A DNA stretch of 64,000 bases. Origin: Oxalobacter sp. GTDB lineage: Bacteria; Pseudomonadota; Gammaproteobacteria; Burkholderiales; Burkholderiaceae_D. The stretch lies in NCBI GenBank assembly GCA_003605115.1, contig QZKY01000016.1, positions 1-64,000 on the forward strand, written 5' to 3'. Positions 10,610 to 20,181 of the stretch are shown here, one piece after another (positions within the stretch are counted from its first letter, which is position 1; each line of letters starts with the position of its first letter). The translations under genes and the position numbers were made by a program. Below the pieces are notes generated by a model. The model saw only the letters and a list, made by a program, of their open reading frames with translations, did not search any database and had not been told where the DNA came from.

Positions 10610-11980
10610 TCAGGGTTGAACCTCGCCCCACAAATCATGCGTGTCGGCGTCAGTAATCATAACATCGACAAACTCACCCACATTGAGCTTCCGCAGACGG
10701 TTGGCTGGCCGTGTGATATGCACCACACCATCGATCTCAGGCGCGTCCGCAGCCGAGCGGCCAAGCGCGTTACCCGATGCCCCCACCGCATCAATCAGCA
10801 CGCGGACGCTTTTCCCGATTTTGGCTTGCAGCCGTTTGGCTGAAATCTCTTCTTGCAACAGCATGAGTTGTGCGCGGCGCTCTTCGCGCACCTCCTCCGG
10901 CACGGGGTTCGGCAGAGCATTGGCGGCCGCACCTTCGACGGGCGAATACGGGAAGCACCCGAGGCGATCAATTTGCGCTTCGCGGATGAAATCAAGCAGG
11001 TAGTTAAACTCCGCATCGGTTTCACTCGGAAAGCCCGTGATGAAGGTGGAACGGATCGTGATGTCTGGACACAGCTTGCGCCATGCCTGAATGCGCTCGA
11101 TATTTCTTTCACCGCTCGCGGGGCGCTTCATGCGTCGCAGCACATCCGGATGGGCGTGCTGCAAGGGCACATCGAGATAAGGCACGATCAAGCCTTCCGC
11201 CATCAGCGGAATGATTTGGTCGATGTGTGGGTAGGGATACACATAATGCAGACGCACCCAGGCATCATGCTCGCGCGCGAGTTGGCCAAGTGCGGTGACG
11301 AGTGGGGTCACATGTGTTTTGAGCGGCTTGCCGCCCCAGAAATCCATGCGTGATTTGACGTCAATGCCATACGCGCCGGTATCCTGCGAAATCACCAGTA
11401 ATTCTTTTACCCCCGCTTTGAACAAGCGCTCGGCTTCTTGCATCACGTCGCCAATTGGGCGCGACACCAAATCGCCGCGCAGCGAGGGAATGATGCAAAA
11501 GGTGCAGGCATGATTACAGCCTTCGGAAATTTTGAGATAAGCGTAATGACGCGGCGTAAGCTTGATGCCTTGCGGCGGAACAAGATCCACGAAGGGTTCA
11601 TGCGGGCGCGGCAAATGCGTGTGCACCGCATCCATCACTTCCTGGAGCGAGTCGGGGCCGGTGACCGCCAGGATGTTCGGCAGCGCATTGTTCACCAGCA
11701 AATTGCCATCCGTATCCCGCATCGCCCCCAGACAACCCGTGACGATCACTTTGCCGTTTTCATCCAGGGCTTCGGCAATGGCTTCCAGCGATTCTTCGAT
11801 GGCCTCGTCAATGAAGCCGCAGGTGTTCACGATGACGAGATCGGCATCTTGGTAGGATGCCGCGATGTCATACCCTTCTGCGCGCAATTGCGTGAGGATG
11901 TGCTCGGCATCCACCGTGGCTTTGGGGCAGCCGAGGGAAACGAAACCGATTTGGGGGGTGGATGTACGGGGGCGTGCCAT
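10610..11980 (-). CDS. rimO: Ribosomal protein S12 (uS12) methylthiotransferase, radical SAM
   Basis: RimO adds a methylthio group to the conserved aspartate of ribosomal protein uS12. The order is the UPF0004 N-terminal domain ([23 protein letters not shown]), the radical SAM domain with the CxxxCxxC motif in [13 protein letters not shown], and a C-terminal TRAM domain. The frame is open up to an ATG at 12031. I prefer the ATG at 11980 (456 aa, MARPRTS), because family similarity starts there, though no clear ribosome-binding site is visible. Repeat R2 lies about 55 nt upstream. The gene precedes metC on the minus strand. Confidence 0.94.
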   Translation of the reverse strand: MARPRTSTPQIGFVSLGCPKATVDAEHILTQLRAEGYDIAASYQDADLVIVNTCGFIDEAIEESLEAIAEALDENGKVIVTGCLGAMRDTDGNLLVNNALPNILAVTGPDSLQEVMDAVHTHLPRPHEPFVDLVPPQGIKLTPRHYAYLKISEGCNHACTFCIIPSLRGDLVSRPIGDVMQEAERLFKAGVKELLVISQDTGAYGIDVKSRMDFWGGKPLKTHVTPLVTALGQLAREHDAWVRLHYVYPYPHIDQIIPLMAEGLIVPYLDVPLQHAHPDVLRRMKRPASGERNIERIQAWRKLCPDITIRSTFITGFPSETDAEFNYLLDFIREAQIDRLGCFPYSPVEGAAANALPNPVPEEVREERRAQLMLLQEEISAKRLQAKIGKSVRVLIDAVGASGNALGRSAADAPEIDGVVHITRPANRLRKLNVGEFVDVMITDADTHDLWGEVQP

Positions 11981-12033
11981 GTGAATATTCAACCAAACTT
12001 TTTTGAGGTGCTTGTTCGATAGCAGGGGCAAGG

Positions 12034-12091
12034 AAAACCGGGGTCAGCAGTTTTATTTCGCGAAGCGAAATTTACTCTGACCCCGAATTTT
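12034..12091. repeat. Mirrored palindromic repeat R2 (B half + A half)
   Basis: The left half reads AAAACCGGGGTCAGCAG (B type). The right half on the minus strand reads AAAATTCGGGGTCAGAGT (A type). Inner arms TTTCGC and GCGAAA pair around GAA. The orientation is opposite to that of R1. It lies in the divergent region between rimO and the unknown gene at 12230, close to the longest possible rimO start. Confidence 0.85.
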
Positions 12092-12229
12092 CCGAAGCCA
12101 TGAATTTCACGCTATTGTACCAAGTGGGCTTTCCGCTGACAGAATGTACATGGGTGGCTGAATTTGCTCAATTGATAGTAGGTTTAATGCTATATTGGCA
12201 TGCCGATGTGCTTTTGCGAAAATTAAACC

Positions 12230-12928
12230 ATGATCGACCTCACTCCCGAAGACGCCGCCGTCATTTTCAGAATCGCAGCTACCAAAGACCTGGATTATTT
12301 GCCTGTACCCCAACTGAACGATGAGGGGCAGACCGAAATCGTCGGCTGGATCGAGAGCGTGGGCAAGCTGGATGATCAGCTCACACCCTATGCTTGGTTT
12401 TCGCTGGCCGAAGAAGCGGCGCTGGCGAACGATCCGGATGAGCCGGTCACCATTGAGATACTACCAACGTATACCCGATCCGGCGAATCCGAATTTCTGG
12501 ATCTTTCAAGAGAAGATCATTTCGACTGGTCCATTGATCATGTGCCGGTGTCTTACATTCAAAACCCCATCGTGCTGCTGGATATGGACGTGCCTGCGCG
12601 TTTTCTGCTGTTGACGGAAGAGGCGGGCGATGCGTTCGTGAAGCATGTTTGCGAATTTTCATCAGAACTGGCCGACATCGAACCGCAACTGCGGGCGCTG
12701 GCGATGAATGCGTTTTTCGAGCATCTTTGCGAAAGTGCGGGCGTGGAGCTGGATGACATGCTCTTGCTGGAAGACGATGATGAGATGTCTGTCGATGACA
12801 TCGACATTGCGGAATACGAAGAAATCTTTGAGGAAGGACTGGAGGCGGCGAAAGATGCATTGATCGCGCTTGATCCTGATCTTGCCCCGATGTTACGCGA
12901 CATGCCGAATCCGTTTGAGGATTTGTAG
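12230..12928 (+). CDS. Hypothetical acidic protein
   Basis: I do not recognise this 232-residue protein. It is strongly acidic, with a run of Asp and Glu around residues 180-205 (LLLEDDDEMSVDDIDIAEYEE). It has no signal peptide and no evident membrane helix, so it is probably cytoplasmic. The N-terminal 130 residues look like a globular alpha/beta domain and the C-terminal 100 residues are predicted mainly helical by inspection. The start MIDLTPEDAAV has no other in-frame option nearby. The gene runs convergent to pgeF with a 6-nt gap and divergent from rimO. Its codon use resembles that of its neighbours, so I take it as a real gene. Confidence 0.8.
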   Translation: MIDLTPEDAAVIFRIAATKDLDYLPVPQLNDEGQTEIVGWIESVGKLDDQLTPYAWFSLAEEAALANDPDEPVTIEILPTYTRSGESEFLDLSREDHFDWSIDHVPVSYIQNPIVLLDMDVPARFLLLTEEAGDAFVKHVCEFSSELADIEPQLRALAMNAFFEHLCESAGVELDDMLLLEDDDEMSVDDIDIAEYEEIFEEGLEAAKDALIALDPDLAPMLRDMPNPFEDL

Positions 12929-12934
12929 CGTCCT

Positions 12935-13690
12935 CTACTTCAACCAAATGACCGACGCCATGCGTCCCGTCACTTCATTGCGGCGGAAAGAGTAGAAACG
13001 TTTTTTATCCCGCATCGTGCACAAGCCACCACCAGATATACGATCCACGCCGACTTTGTTTAGAACGATGCGTGCGAGTTGGTACATGTCGCCGAGATAT
13101 TTGCCGGGTTGATTTGAAATCGGTGTGAACCCGTCGCGTGTATCAGGAACGCGTGAGGTGAAAGCGTCGATGACATCTTCCCCCACTTCAAAACTTTGCG
13201 AACCAATCGCCGGCCCCATCCAGGCGAGAATGTCTTGCGCGCCTTTGTTGCGCATGGCGGTGACGGTGGCTTCGAGTATGCCATCAGCGAGCCCGCGCCA
13301 GCCGGCGTGCGCGGCGGCGACGATAGTACCTTTCGCATCGCAAAACAGCACGGGCAAACAATCTGCTGTCATGGTGACGCAAACAATATTGCGTTCGGTG
13401 GAAAAACTCGCATCGCCTTCTGGCGCGTTGGCGACGGTGGCGGCATCGTGCACGATGATGCTGTGCGTTTGCGTGAGCCAAGCGGGTTCTGATGGCAGAG
13501 ACTGACGCAACAATGCGCGGTTTTGCAGAACGTGTTCGTGGTTGTCGCCAACGTGCGAGGCGAGGTTGAAGCCGTTTTTGCCGGTGATGCCATCGTCATA
13601 GGGTGCAAGACTGACGCCGCTAGTGCGCAAGGTGGTGAAAGCGCCGATGTTGGCGGGTGCATCTGGCCAGTCGGGGAGGAGGAGATCCAT
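12935..13690 (-). CDS. pgeF: Purine nucleoside phosphorylase/adenosine deaminase-type laccase-domain protein
   Basis: The product belongs to the YfiH/YlmD family (multicopper polyphenol oxidase or laccase-domain proteins). Characterised members phosphorolyse purine nucleosides or correct peptidoglycan precursor editing (PgeF). The zinc ligands lie in WLTQTHS, TADCLPVLFCD and AHAGWRGL. The segment GPAIGSQSFEVG and the terminal FYSFRRNEVTGRMAS are typical. The frame is open to 14107, but the homologous part starts at MDLLLPDWP, so I use the ATG at 13690 (251 aa). It follows rluD on the same strand with repeat R3 between them. Confidence 0.92.
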   Translation of the reverse strand: MDLLLPDWPDAPANIGAFTTLRTSGVSLAPYDDGITGKNGFNLASHVGDNHEHVLQNRALLRQSLPSEPAWLTQTHSIIVHDAATVANAPEGDASFSTERNIVCVTMTADCLPVLFCDAKGTIVAAAHAGWRGLADGILEATVTAMRNKGAQDILAWMGPAIGSQSFEVGEDVIDAFTSRVPDTRDGFTPISNQPGKYLGDMYQLARIVLNKVGVDRISGGGLCTMRDKKRFYSFRRNEVTGRMASVIWLK

Positions 13691-13730
13691 AGAATTTTTC
13701 TGTTGTTTTGAGTAATACAGGAGCAACGGG

Positions 13731-13789
13731 AAATTCGGGGTCAGAGTCCGAAGTTTTGCTGCGCAAAATTCGACTGCTGACCCCGGTTT
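13731..13789. repeat. Mirrored palindromic repeat R3 (A half + B half)
   Basis: The left half is AAATTCGGGGTCAGAGT (A type). The right half on the minus strand is AAACCGGGGTCAGCAGT (B type). The inner arms AAGTTTTGC and GCAAAATT pair around TGC. It fills most of the short gap between the stop of rluD (13812) and the start of pgeF (13690), so it would be transcribed within an rluD-pgeF message. Confidence 0.85.
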
Positions 13790-13811
13790 CCCTCCCACTT
13801 CGTTTCGGCGG

Positions 13812-14834
13812 TCATTCAATCCCCGCCTGATCAATGCCGGCCTGCTCCAGCAGCGCAGCGAAATCCGCCGGCAGCGGCGCTTCCCATTCACATTCTTCGC
13901 CAGTGTGCGGATGGGTGAGGCCAAGACGAAATGCATGCAGCGCCTGACGGTGAAAATAGTGCGCGAGATGCTGTTTGCCGTAGGTGGTATCGCCCACCAG
14001 CGGAAAGCCAATCGATTGCAAATGTACGCGAATTTGATGTGTGCGTCCGGTTTCCAGTTCGCAGCGGATGAGGCTAACGCGATGATGATCAATCGTTCCA
14101 TCTGCAATGCGTTCGAAATGCGTGACGGCGGGTTTAGCGCTGTCGTTGTTCAGCACCGCCATTCTCAGACGATCACGCGGGTGACGTCCGATAGCGGCAT
14201 CGACTCTGCCGCGCAGGCGCGCGACTCCCCACACCAGTGCCAGATATTCGCGATGAACCGTACGTTCCTGTAATTGGCGCACGAGCGAAGTGTGCGCTTG
14301 CAGCGTTTTGGCTACCACCAGCAAGCCGCTGGTGTCTTTGTCCAGACGATGCACGATCCCGGCGCGCGGTACGCTCGCAATCGGCGGATGGTGATGCAGC
14401 AAGCCATTCAGCAGGGTGCCGGACCAGTTGCCAGCTCCAGGGTGAACCACCAGGTCGGCAGGTTTGTTGATGATAATGATGTGATCGTCCTCGTGGACAA
14501 TCGCCAAATCAATGGGTTCGGCGGTAAAGGCGGTGTCCTGGGGGGTGGCTTGTGGTTGAATCAAGATATCTTCATCGCCAAGCATGGTGGCTTTGGCGGG
14601 GACAGCCTTGCCATTCACGGCAATGTAGCCGGATTCGATCCATTGCTGCAAACGGCTGCGCGAATACTGTGGCAAGTGCTTCGCCAGAGCCTTGTCAAGG
14701 CGTTCGCCACAGTCTTCGGCGGTTAATTTCAGGTGAAGTGGGTCAATGTCGGGCGCATCTGTAGATAACTCATCCAGTTCGTCCAGTTCGAGGTCTACGG
14801 GGATTGGCGCAGGTTTTCGGGCAGCTGCCATCAT
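13812..14834 (-). CDS. rluD: 23S rRNA pseudouridine synthase RluD
   Basis: RluD isomerises uridines in helix 69 of 23S rRNA. The 340-residue product starts with a charged extension, then an S4 RNA-binding domain (about residues 40-100) and the RluA-type catalytic domain. That domain has the motif HRLDKDTSGLLVVAK, which contains the catalytic aspartate. The segments INKPADLVVHPGAG and ETGRTHQIRVHL are also diagnostic. The gene is divergent from bamD with about 75 nt between starts and probably forms an operon with pgeF downstream, as in many proteobacteria. Confidence 0.93.
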   Translation of the reverse strand: MMAAARKPAPIPVDLELDELDELSTDAPDIDPLHLKLTAEDCGERLDKALAKHLPQYSRSRLQQWIESGYIAVNGKAVPAKATMLGDEDILIQPQATPQDTAFTAEPIDLAIVHEDDHIIIINKPADLVVHPGAGNWSGTLLNGLLHHHPPIASVPRAGIVHRLDKDTSGLLVVAKTLQAHTSLVRQLQERTVHREYLALVWGVARLRGRVDAAIGRHPRDRLRMAVLNNDSAKPAVTHFERIADGTIDHHRVSLIRCELETGRTHQIRVHLQSIGFPLVGDTTYGKQHLAHYFHRQALHAFRLGLTHPHTGEECEWEAPLPADFAALLEQAGIDQAGIE

Positions 14835-14856
14835 GCTTCTTTCATTCTATATAGGC

Positions 14857-14862
14857 TATAAT
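14857..14862 (+). promoter_or_regulatory. Candidate -10 element for bamD
   Basis: A perfect TATAAT hexamer lies 46 nt upstream of the chosen bamD start in the rluD/bamD divergent gap. I see no good -35 hexamer at 16-18 nt, so this is a partial match only. Confidence 0.45.
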
Positions 14863-14908
14863 CGTGCGGTTTTTCAGTCTACCGCTTTATTTGACCGGCG
14901 CGATCTTC

Positions 14909-15697
14909 ATGCTAAAGAAAATCCTGAAATTTATACTGCTTGCCAGCCTGGTGTTGTCGTCGGGTTGCGGCCTCTTGCCGGATCAGATTGATGAAACCCA
15001 ATCGTGGTCTGCGTCGAAATTATATACAGAGGCGCGCAGCGAGATGGAGGAAGGCCGCTACGAGCAGGCTATTAAGTATTTCGAAAAACTCGAAACGCGC
15101 TACCCGTTCGGGGTATTTGCGCAGCAGGCGCAGATGGAAATTGCCTATGCCCATTACCGGGATGGCGAACCGGCCTTGGCGCTGGCGGCGATTGATCGAT
15201 TTATTAAGTTGCACCCCAATCATCCCAATGTGGATTACATGTATTACCTCAAGGGTTTGGTGAACTTCAACGACAAAATTGGGCTGCTGCAGTATTTTTC
15301 TCGTGAAGATGTGGCTGAAAGAGACCCGAAAGCTGCTCAGGACGCTTTTGATGCATTCAAATTGCTTGTCACGCGCTTTCCGAAGAGCAAATATGCACCA
15401 GATGCCACGATTCGAATGAAATATTTGATCAATACCTTGGCGCAATATGAAGTGCACGTGGCAAAGTACTATTACCGGCGCGGCGCCTATCTTGCGGCCG
15501 CGAACCGGGCGCAGGATGCCGTAAAAAAGTATCGGGACGCCCCGGCAATTGAAGAAGCCTTGTTTGTACTGGTGTGTGCCTATGACAAGCTGGGGGTGAC
15601 GGATTTGCGCGACGCCGCCGATCGGGTATTCAAGAAAAGTTTCCCCAATAGCGTCTATCTCAAGCCGGGTGCCAGAGAGGCGTTGTCCAAGCGGTAA
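14909..15697 (+). CDS. bamD: Outer membrane assembly lipoprotein BamD
   Basis: BamD is the essential lipoprotein of the BAM complex, which inserts beta-barrel proteins into the outer membrane. The start at 14909 gives MLKKILKFILLASLVLSSGC, a lipoprotein signal with lipobox LSSGC and lipidated Cys20. The frame upstream to 14864 would spoil the signal peptide. The 262-residue protein then has tetratricopeptide-type repeats, seen as LYTEARSEMEEGRYEQAI, YFEKLETRYPFG and DRFIKLHPNHPNVDYMYY. Its position next to the divergent rluD is common in proteobacteria. It lies 70 nt ahead of gmk on the same strand. Confidence 0.95.
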   Translation: MLKKILKFILLASLVLSSGCGLLPDQIDETQSWSASKLYTEARSEMEEGRYEQAIKYFEKLETRYPFGVFAQQAQMEIAYAHYRDGEPALALAAIDRFIKLHPNHPNVDYMYYLKGLVNFNDKIGLLQYFSREDVAERDPKAAQDAFDAFKLLVTRFPKSKYAPDATIRMKYLINTLAQYEVHVAKYYYRRGAYLAAANRAQDAVKKYRDAPAIEEALFVLVCAYDKLGVTDLRDAADRVFKKSFPNSVYLKPGAREALSKR

Positions 15698-15767
15698 ATG
15701 GGTCGGATATCGGGTTTTACCGGAATTGTCTTGAATTTTATGGAAGTCCTTTGATCGTTTGCTTCTT

Positions 15768-16427
15768 ATGAATCAAGCCACCAACCAAGTTGCGAGCAAA
15801 CCAAGCGGAAGCCTGTTCATGATTGTCGCGCCCTCTGGGGCGGGTAAATCGACGCTGGTCAACGCGGTATTGTCGCGGGATACCTCGATCAAGCTATCCG
15901 TTTCCTGTACGACGCGACAGCCTCGTCCAGGCGAGATGGATGGCCGGGAGTACCATTTCTTGCACGTGGAAGATTTTTTGGCGCGTAAGGCTCGCGGGGA
16001 TTTCCTGGAATGGGCGGAAATCTACGGGAACTACTACGGAACATCCGCCAAAATGATTGTTGACCACATGCAATCGGGGGCTGATGTCTTGTTGGAAATA
16101 GATTGGCAGGGTGCCCAGCAAGTCAAAAAGATTTTTCCCGAAGCTGTTGGCATTTTTATACTGCCGCCGTCTATTGCGGCATTGGAAGAACGATTAACCA
16201 AGCGGGCGCTGGATGAGCCAGCAGTCATTCAGCGGCGGGTTCAGGCCGCAAGCGAAGAGATAACGCATGCGTGCGAGTGTGAATATGTTATTATAAATCA
16301 AAGCTTTGCAAATGCCTTGGCCGAGTTGATGGCAATCATCACGGCAGCGCGTTGCAGGTTCGCTCAACAGTCGGTGCAAAACGCTGTATTGTTCGAGGAA
16401 TTGGGGATATGCCCCAAAGCAAACTGA
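15768..16427 (+). CDS. gmk: Guanylate kinase
   Basis: This enzyme phosphorylates GMP to GDP and links nucleotide salvage with GTP and (p)ppGpp synthesis. The 219-residue product has the P-loop [10 protein letters not shown]. It also has the GMP-binding segments [13 protein letters not shown] and GREYHFL, and [14 protein letters not shown]. Length is normal. I use the ATG at 15768 rather than an in-frame TTG three codons earlier. The gene heads a gmk-rpoZ-spoT run conserved in many proteobacteria, with 21 nt to rpoZ. Confidence 0.96.
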   Translation: MNQATNQVASKPSGSLFMIVAPSGAGKSTLVNAVLSRDTSIKLSVSCTTRQPRPGEMDGREYHFLHVEDFLARKARGDFLEWAEIYGNYYGTSAKMIVDHMQSGADVLLEIDWQGAQQVKKIFPEAVGIFILPPSIAALEERLTKRALDEPAVIQRRVQAASEEITHACECEYVIINQSFANALAELMAIITAARCRFAQQSVQNAVLFEELGICPKAN

Positions 16428-16448
16428 TTACCTTTCCAGGAGTAAAGT

Positions 16449-16652
16449 ATGGCTCGTATCACCATTGAAGATTGTTTGAAAGAAATCCCAAACCGATTCC
16501 AACTGACGCTATGCGCAACATACCGCGCACGTCAGCTACTACAGGGGCATACCCCCAAGGTTGATGCGAAAGACAAAATGCCGGTTGTGGCCTTGCGAGA
16601 AATCGCTGCTGGCAAGATCGGCACTGAAATGCTCAAGAAGGTTCCAGGCTGA
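16449..16652 (+). CDS. rpoZ: RNA polymerase omega subunit
   Basis: Omega helps assembly of RNA polymerase and forms part of a ppGpp-binding site. The 67-residue product starts [19 protein letters not shown] and contains YRARQLLQG, both characteristic of RpoZ. The length fits betaproteobacterial members. It is preceded by an AGGAG ribosome-binding sequence about 8 nt before the ATG. It lies between gmk and spoT, the usual order. Confidence 0.96.
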   Translation: MARITIEDCLKEIPNRFQLTLCATYRARQLLQGHTPKVDAKDKMPVVALREIAAGKIGTEMLKKVPG

Positions 16653-16682
16653 TTCTCACAACGATGATTGAAGAAACCCTCC

Positions 16683-18935
16683 ATGGACACCATGCTTGCC
16701 AACAATGCGCAAACGGGAGAGCATGGAGGGGCTCCACTTGGCAATGAAACTGCTTCATCGAATCTAACGCAGTCCAACGCGAAAAGCGGCGTCGCCTCGT
16801 TTTCGCAACTCACAGAAAAGCTTGCCACGTATCTCCCGCCTGCTGACTTAAGCAGGATACGGGAGGCATTTCGCTTTGCCGATGAAATGCATCTCGGCCA
16901 GATCCGCATGTCGGGCGAGCCGTATATTTCCCATCCGATAGCCGTTGCAGAGACTTGCGCGGAATGGAAACTGGATGCGCAAGCCATCATGGCGGCGCTC
17001 TTGCATGACGTGATGGAAGATCATGGCGTGCGCAAGGAAGAATTGATTGAGCGGTTCAGTGCGCAGGTGGCCGAACTGGTCGATGGCGTTTCCAAGCTCG
17101 ACAAAATCGAATTCCAGACGCATGTTGAAGCGCAGGGGGAAAATTTCCGCAAGATGTTGCTGGCGATGGCCAGCGACATTCGCGTGATGCTGATCAAACT
17201 GGCCGACCGTTTGCACAACATGCGTACTCTGGGGGTGATGCGTCCCGACAAGCGGCGGCGCATCGCGCATGAAACGATGGAAGTGTATGTGCCAATCGCG
17301 CATCGACTGGGCATGAACGGCCTTTATCGGGAACTGCAGGATTTGTCGTTTGCGAACATGAATCCCTTGCGGCATCGTGCATTGGCAAAGGCATTGAAGG
17401 GTGCGCGCGGCAATCGCCAGGAAATTCTTCATCCCGTCGAGGAGGCCGTCAAAGCGGCCTTGGTCAAAGCCGGTATTCAAGCGGATGTTTACGGACGCGA
17501 AAAAACGCTCTATGGCATTTACCGCAAGATGCAGACGAAAAATTTATCGTTCTCGCAGATTCTCGATGTGTACGGTTTCCGGGTCGTCGTGAATAATGAA
17601 ATGGAGTGTTACCAAGCCTTGGGTGTACTGCACGGGATTTACAAGCCAATCCCCGGCAAGGTGCAGGATTACATCGCCATGCCAAAAATGAACAAATATC
17701 AGTCATTGCACACGACTGTGATTGGCCCGCTCAAAACGCCGCTCGAGTTTTTGATCCGCACGCATGAAATGCATCATATTGCCGAATCGGGTGTAGCGTC
17801 TCACTGGATGTTCAAGGAAGACGCTGAGGACGAATCAATGGATATTCAGCAACACAGCATCGCCTGGTTGCAATCCCTGCTCGATATCCAGCAACAAACG
17901 GGTAACGCAGCGGAGTTCCTGGAACACGTCAAGTTTGATCTCTTCCCCGATTCGGTGTACGTCTTTACGCCAAAAGCAAAAATTATTTCGTTGCCGCGCC
18001 ATGCAACGGCACTCGATTTTGCCTACAGCATTCACTCGGATTTGGGCGATCAAACCATTGCCGTCAAAATCAACAATGAGCCAGCCTCATTGCGCACGGA
18101 ATTGCAAAATGGCGATATCGTCGAAGTCATCACTTCGCCGACCTCACGCCCCAATCCGGCATGGCTGACGTTTGTGCGTACCGGCAAAGCGCGTTCCTCG
18201 ATCAGAAGTTATTTGCGCACAGCCAGTTATGGTGAATCGGTTGAACTGGGGAAGCATTTGCTGGCGCAGGCCATGACCTCCTTGAATCTGGCTCCCGAGA
18301 TTTCCCCTGCGATTGCCGAAAGACTCAAGAGTGAAACGGGTTCAAAAACCCTGGATGATTTTTACGCAGACATCGGCACAGGGAAACGTCTGGCAACGAT
18401 GGTGGCGCATCGTGTGATGAGTCTGGTGCGCAGCAAGAGTAAGCAAAAAAACAAATCGGAGTCTGCAAAAGATGAGGTGGTCGCCAAAGTTGAGCCAATT
18501 CTGATTTACGGTAGTGAGGGCATGAATGTGCAACTCGCAGAATGTTGTCGCCCCATCCCGGGAGACAACATCGTTGCGCAACTGAATTTTGATCGCGGAC
18601 TGGTTATTCACCGCTCAGACTGCGAGCACGTAAAACGCTTCGTCTTCAAGGAACCGGAAAAATGGATTCCCGTGGCTTGGGCTGAGGAGTTGAATCGCCG
18701 TTTCGAATCTCCGCTCTCAGTCTATGCCATGGATGAAAAGGGGTTGCTCGCACGGATTGCCGCAGTGCTCAGCGAAGGCGATGCGAACATCACCAACGTT
18801 GGCATGGAAGAGGGTAGGGGCGAGACTTTCACCAAGCTGAAATTTATTATTCAGGTTGAGAATCGCGACCACCTCGCGCGCCTGATGCGTCGGATACGCC
18901 ATGTGCATGGAGTGACGAAGCTGGCGCGAGAATAA
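16683..18935 (+). CDS. spoT: Bifunctional (p)ppGpp synthetase/hydrolase
   Basis: This RelA/SpoT-family enzyme makes and degrades the alarmone (p)ppGpp. The order is an HD hydrolase domain (about residues 65-200) with an intact LLHDVMEDH motif, a synthetase domain (about 255-370; KTLYGIYRKMQ, DVYGFRVVV), a TGS domain (about 415-475; DSVYVFTPKAKII), and a C-terminal ACT domain. The intact HD motif indicates a SpoT or Rel type rather than a RelA with a dead hydrolase. I chose the ATG at 16683 (750 aa) over an upstream TTG at 16668. It follows rpoZ by 30 nt and ends in a strong terminator. Confidence 0.95.
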   Translation: MDTMLANNAQTGEHGGAPLGNETASSNLTQSNAKSGVASFSQLTEKLATYLPPADLSRIREAFRFADEMHLGQIRMSGEPYISHPIAVAETCAEWKLDAQAIMAALLHDVMEDHGVRKEELIERFSAQVAELVDGVSKLDKIEFQTHVEAQGENFRKMLLAMASDIRVMLIKLADRLHNMRTLGVMRPDKRRRIAHETMEVYVPIAHRLGMNGLYRELQDLSFANMNPLRHRALAKALKGARGNRQEILHPVEEAVKAALVKAGIQADVYGREKTLYGIYRKMQTKNLSFSQILDVYGFRVVVNNEMECYQALGVLHGIYKPIPGKVQDYIAMPKMNKYQSLHTTVIGPLKTPLEFLIRTHEMHHIAESGVASHWMFKEDAEDESMDIQQHSIAWLQSLLDIQQQTGNAAEFLEHVKFDLFPDSVYVFTPKAKIISLPRHATALDFAYSIHSDLGDQTIAVKINNEPASLRTELQNGDIVEVITSPTSRPNPAWLTFVRTGKARSSIRSYLRTASYGESVELGKHLLAQAMTSLNLAPEISPAIAERLKSETGSKTLDDFYADIGTGKRLATMVAHRVMSLVRSKSKQKNKSESAKDEVVAKVEPILIYGSEGMNVQLAECCRPIPGDNIVAQLNFDRGLVIHRSDCEHVKRFVFKEPEKWIPVAWAEELNRRFESPLSVYAMDEKGLLARIAAVLSEGDANITNVGMEEGRGETFTKLKFIIQVENRDHLARLMRRIRHVHGVTKLARE

Positions 18936-18947
18936 AAAATAGCGTGC

Positions 18948-18980
18948 AAAAAAGGCAGCGTAAAAAACGCTGCCTTTTTT
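18948..18980 (+). terminator. Rho-independent terminator behind spoT
   Basis: Arms AAAAAAGGCAGCG and CGCTGCCTTTTTT pair perfectly around a 7-nt loop. The structure sits 12 nt behind the spoT stop, and its symmetry would also let it act on minus-strand transcripts. Confidence 0.9.
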
Positions 18981-19021
18981 GCATGTAAAAACTTCGCTTT
19001 ACTTAATCAGCTTCGTTTTGA

Positions 19022-19078
19022 TTTTTTGGGGTCAGCGGTTTTATTTCGCGTAGCGTTGTTACTCTGCCCCCGAATTTT
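19022..19078. repeat. Mirrored palindromic repeat R4 (B half + A half, slightly degenerate)
   Basis: The left half is TTTTTTGGGGTCAGCGGT (B type with one change). The right half on the minus strand is AAAAAATTCGGGGGCAGAGT (A type with T replaced by G). It lies between the spoT terminator and the stop codon of the convergent histone-deacetylase-like gene, and its T-rich end overlaps that stop. It is the most degenerate of the four copies. Confidence 0.75.
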
Positions 19079-20011
19079 TTACTTACCCATCAGTGCACGC
19101 ACATGTGCTGCGCAGCCGGTTGCCAGACCTTCGAGGCTGTAGCCGCCTTCCAGGATCGACACGACCCGGCCTTCGGCAGTTTCGTCGGCGATTTTCATCA
19201 GTTCTTTCGTAAACCAGTAATAGTCGTCGTCAGTGAAGCTCAGGCCGCCGAGGGGGTCCTTGTAATGCGCATCGAAACCCGCAGAGATGATGAGCAGCTC
19301 TGGCGCAAACTTGCGAAGGGCGGGCAGCATGTCTGCGGACATTCTCGCGCGGAAAGTGGCAGAATCGCAGCCACGGTTCAGCGGCACGTTGACGATATTG
19401 TGATCGGTGCCGGTTTCGTATTTGGCGCCCGTGCCAGGATAGAACGGCGACTGGTGGCAAGAACCGTAGAAAAGATCCTTGTGATTGTAGAAGGAGTTTT
19501 GCGTGCCATTGCCGTGGTGAACGTCGAAGTCAATGACGGCCACTTTTTTCATCTTGCGTACGTCGCGTGCATAGAAGGCGGCGATGGCGGCTTGATTGTA
19601 AATGCAGAAGCCCATCGCACGATCGGCCTCGGCGTGGTGGCCGCAAGGACGGGTTGCGCAAAAGACGTTGTTTACTTCTTTGTTGATGACAGCGTCAACG
19701 CCCGCAACAGCCGCGCCTACGCAACGCATCACCGCTTCCAGAGAACCTGGCGACATGATGGTGTCACCCCCATCGAGCGGACGGTAGCCGTCAGAGGGGG
19801 CGACTTTCTCGACACGCTCGACGTAGGCTTTGGTGTGCACCATTAGGACGTGTTCACGTTTGCCCATCGGCGCATCGCGCCAGAGCAAATCTTCAAACTC
19901 CTTGGCTTTCAGCGCCTTCAGAACCGCTGGCTGCCTTTCTGGGGACTCGGGATGATGCGGTCCCGGACGGTGTTCCATGCATGCTGCGTGGGAGTAGATA
20001 AGTGTCGTCAT
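19079..20011 (-). CDS. Histone deacetylase-like amidohydrolase
   Basis: This 310-residue protein belongs to the arginase/deacetylase superfamily, which includes bacterial acetoin-utilisation (AcuC) and acetylpolyamine amidohydrolases. The zinc and active-site residues are present: RPCGHHAE, then FDVHHGNGTQ, then SAGFDAHYKDPLGG, plus the late LEGGYSLEGL. Catalysis is therefore likely zinc-dependent deacylation in the cytoplasm; the substrate is unknown. The start MTTLIYSHAACMEH matches relatives. It converges on spoT and diverges from the Nudix gene, with a 170-nt region between their starts. Confidence 0.9.
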   Translation of the reverse strand: MTTLIYSHAACMEHRPGPHHPESPERQPAVLKALKAKEFEDLLWRDAPMGKREHVLMVHTKAYVERVEKVAPSDGYRPLDGGDTIMSPGSLEAVMRCVGAAVAGVDAVINKEVNNVFCATRPCGHHAEADRAMGFCIYNQAAIAAFYARDVRKMKKVAVIDFDVHHGNGTQNSFYNHKDLFYGSCHQSPFYPGTGAKYETGTDHNIVNVPLNRGCDSATFRARMSADMLPALRKFAPELLIISAGFDAHYKDPLGGLSFTDDDYYWFTKELMKIADETAEGRVVSILEGGYSLEGLATGCAAHVRALMGK

Positions 20012-20181
20012 ATTGTTTTTTCATGCCACTTTCGGCGGCACATTCTCCGTGGTCTAATAAGTTAAGAACGCTCAGGCGAGCCGCCCGGAACGAAGTTGTC
20101 ATGCATTATATAAGGACAGCGTACCACCGCAGGGGTATTATTCCGATGCCAGCAGTTCACTACTTTTATGGAATTTAACAC

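Noticed and set aside
9791-10843. A 350-codon plus-strand frame across metC and rimO
   Set aside because: Runs antisense over two confidently identified genes and has no recognisable motif.
13691-14107. Upstream extension of pgeF through repeat R3 into rluD
   Set aside because: The extension overlaps R3 and the rluD 3' part and has no family similarity; the homologous protein starts at 13690.
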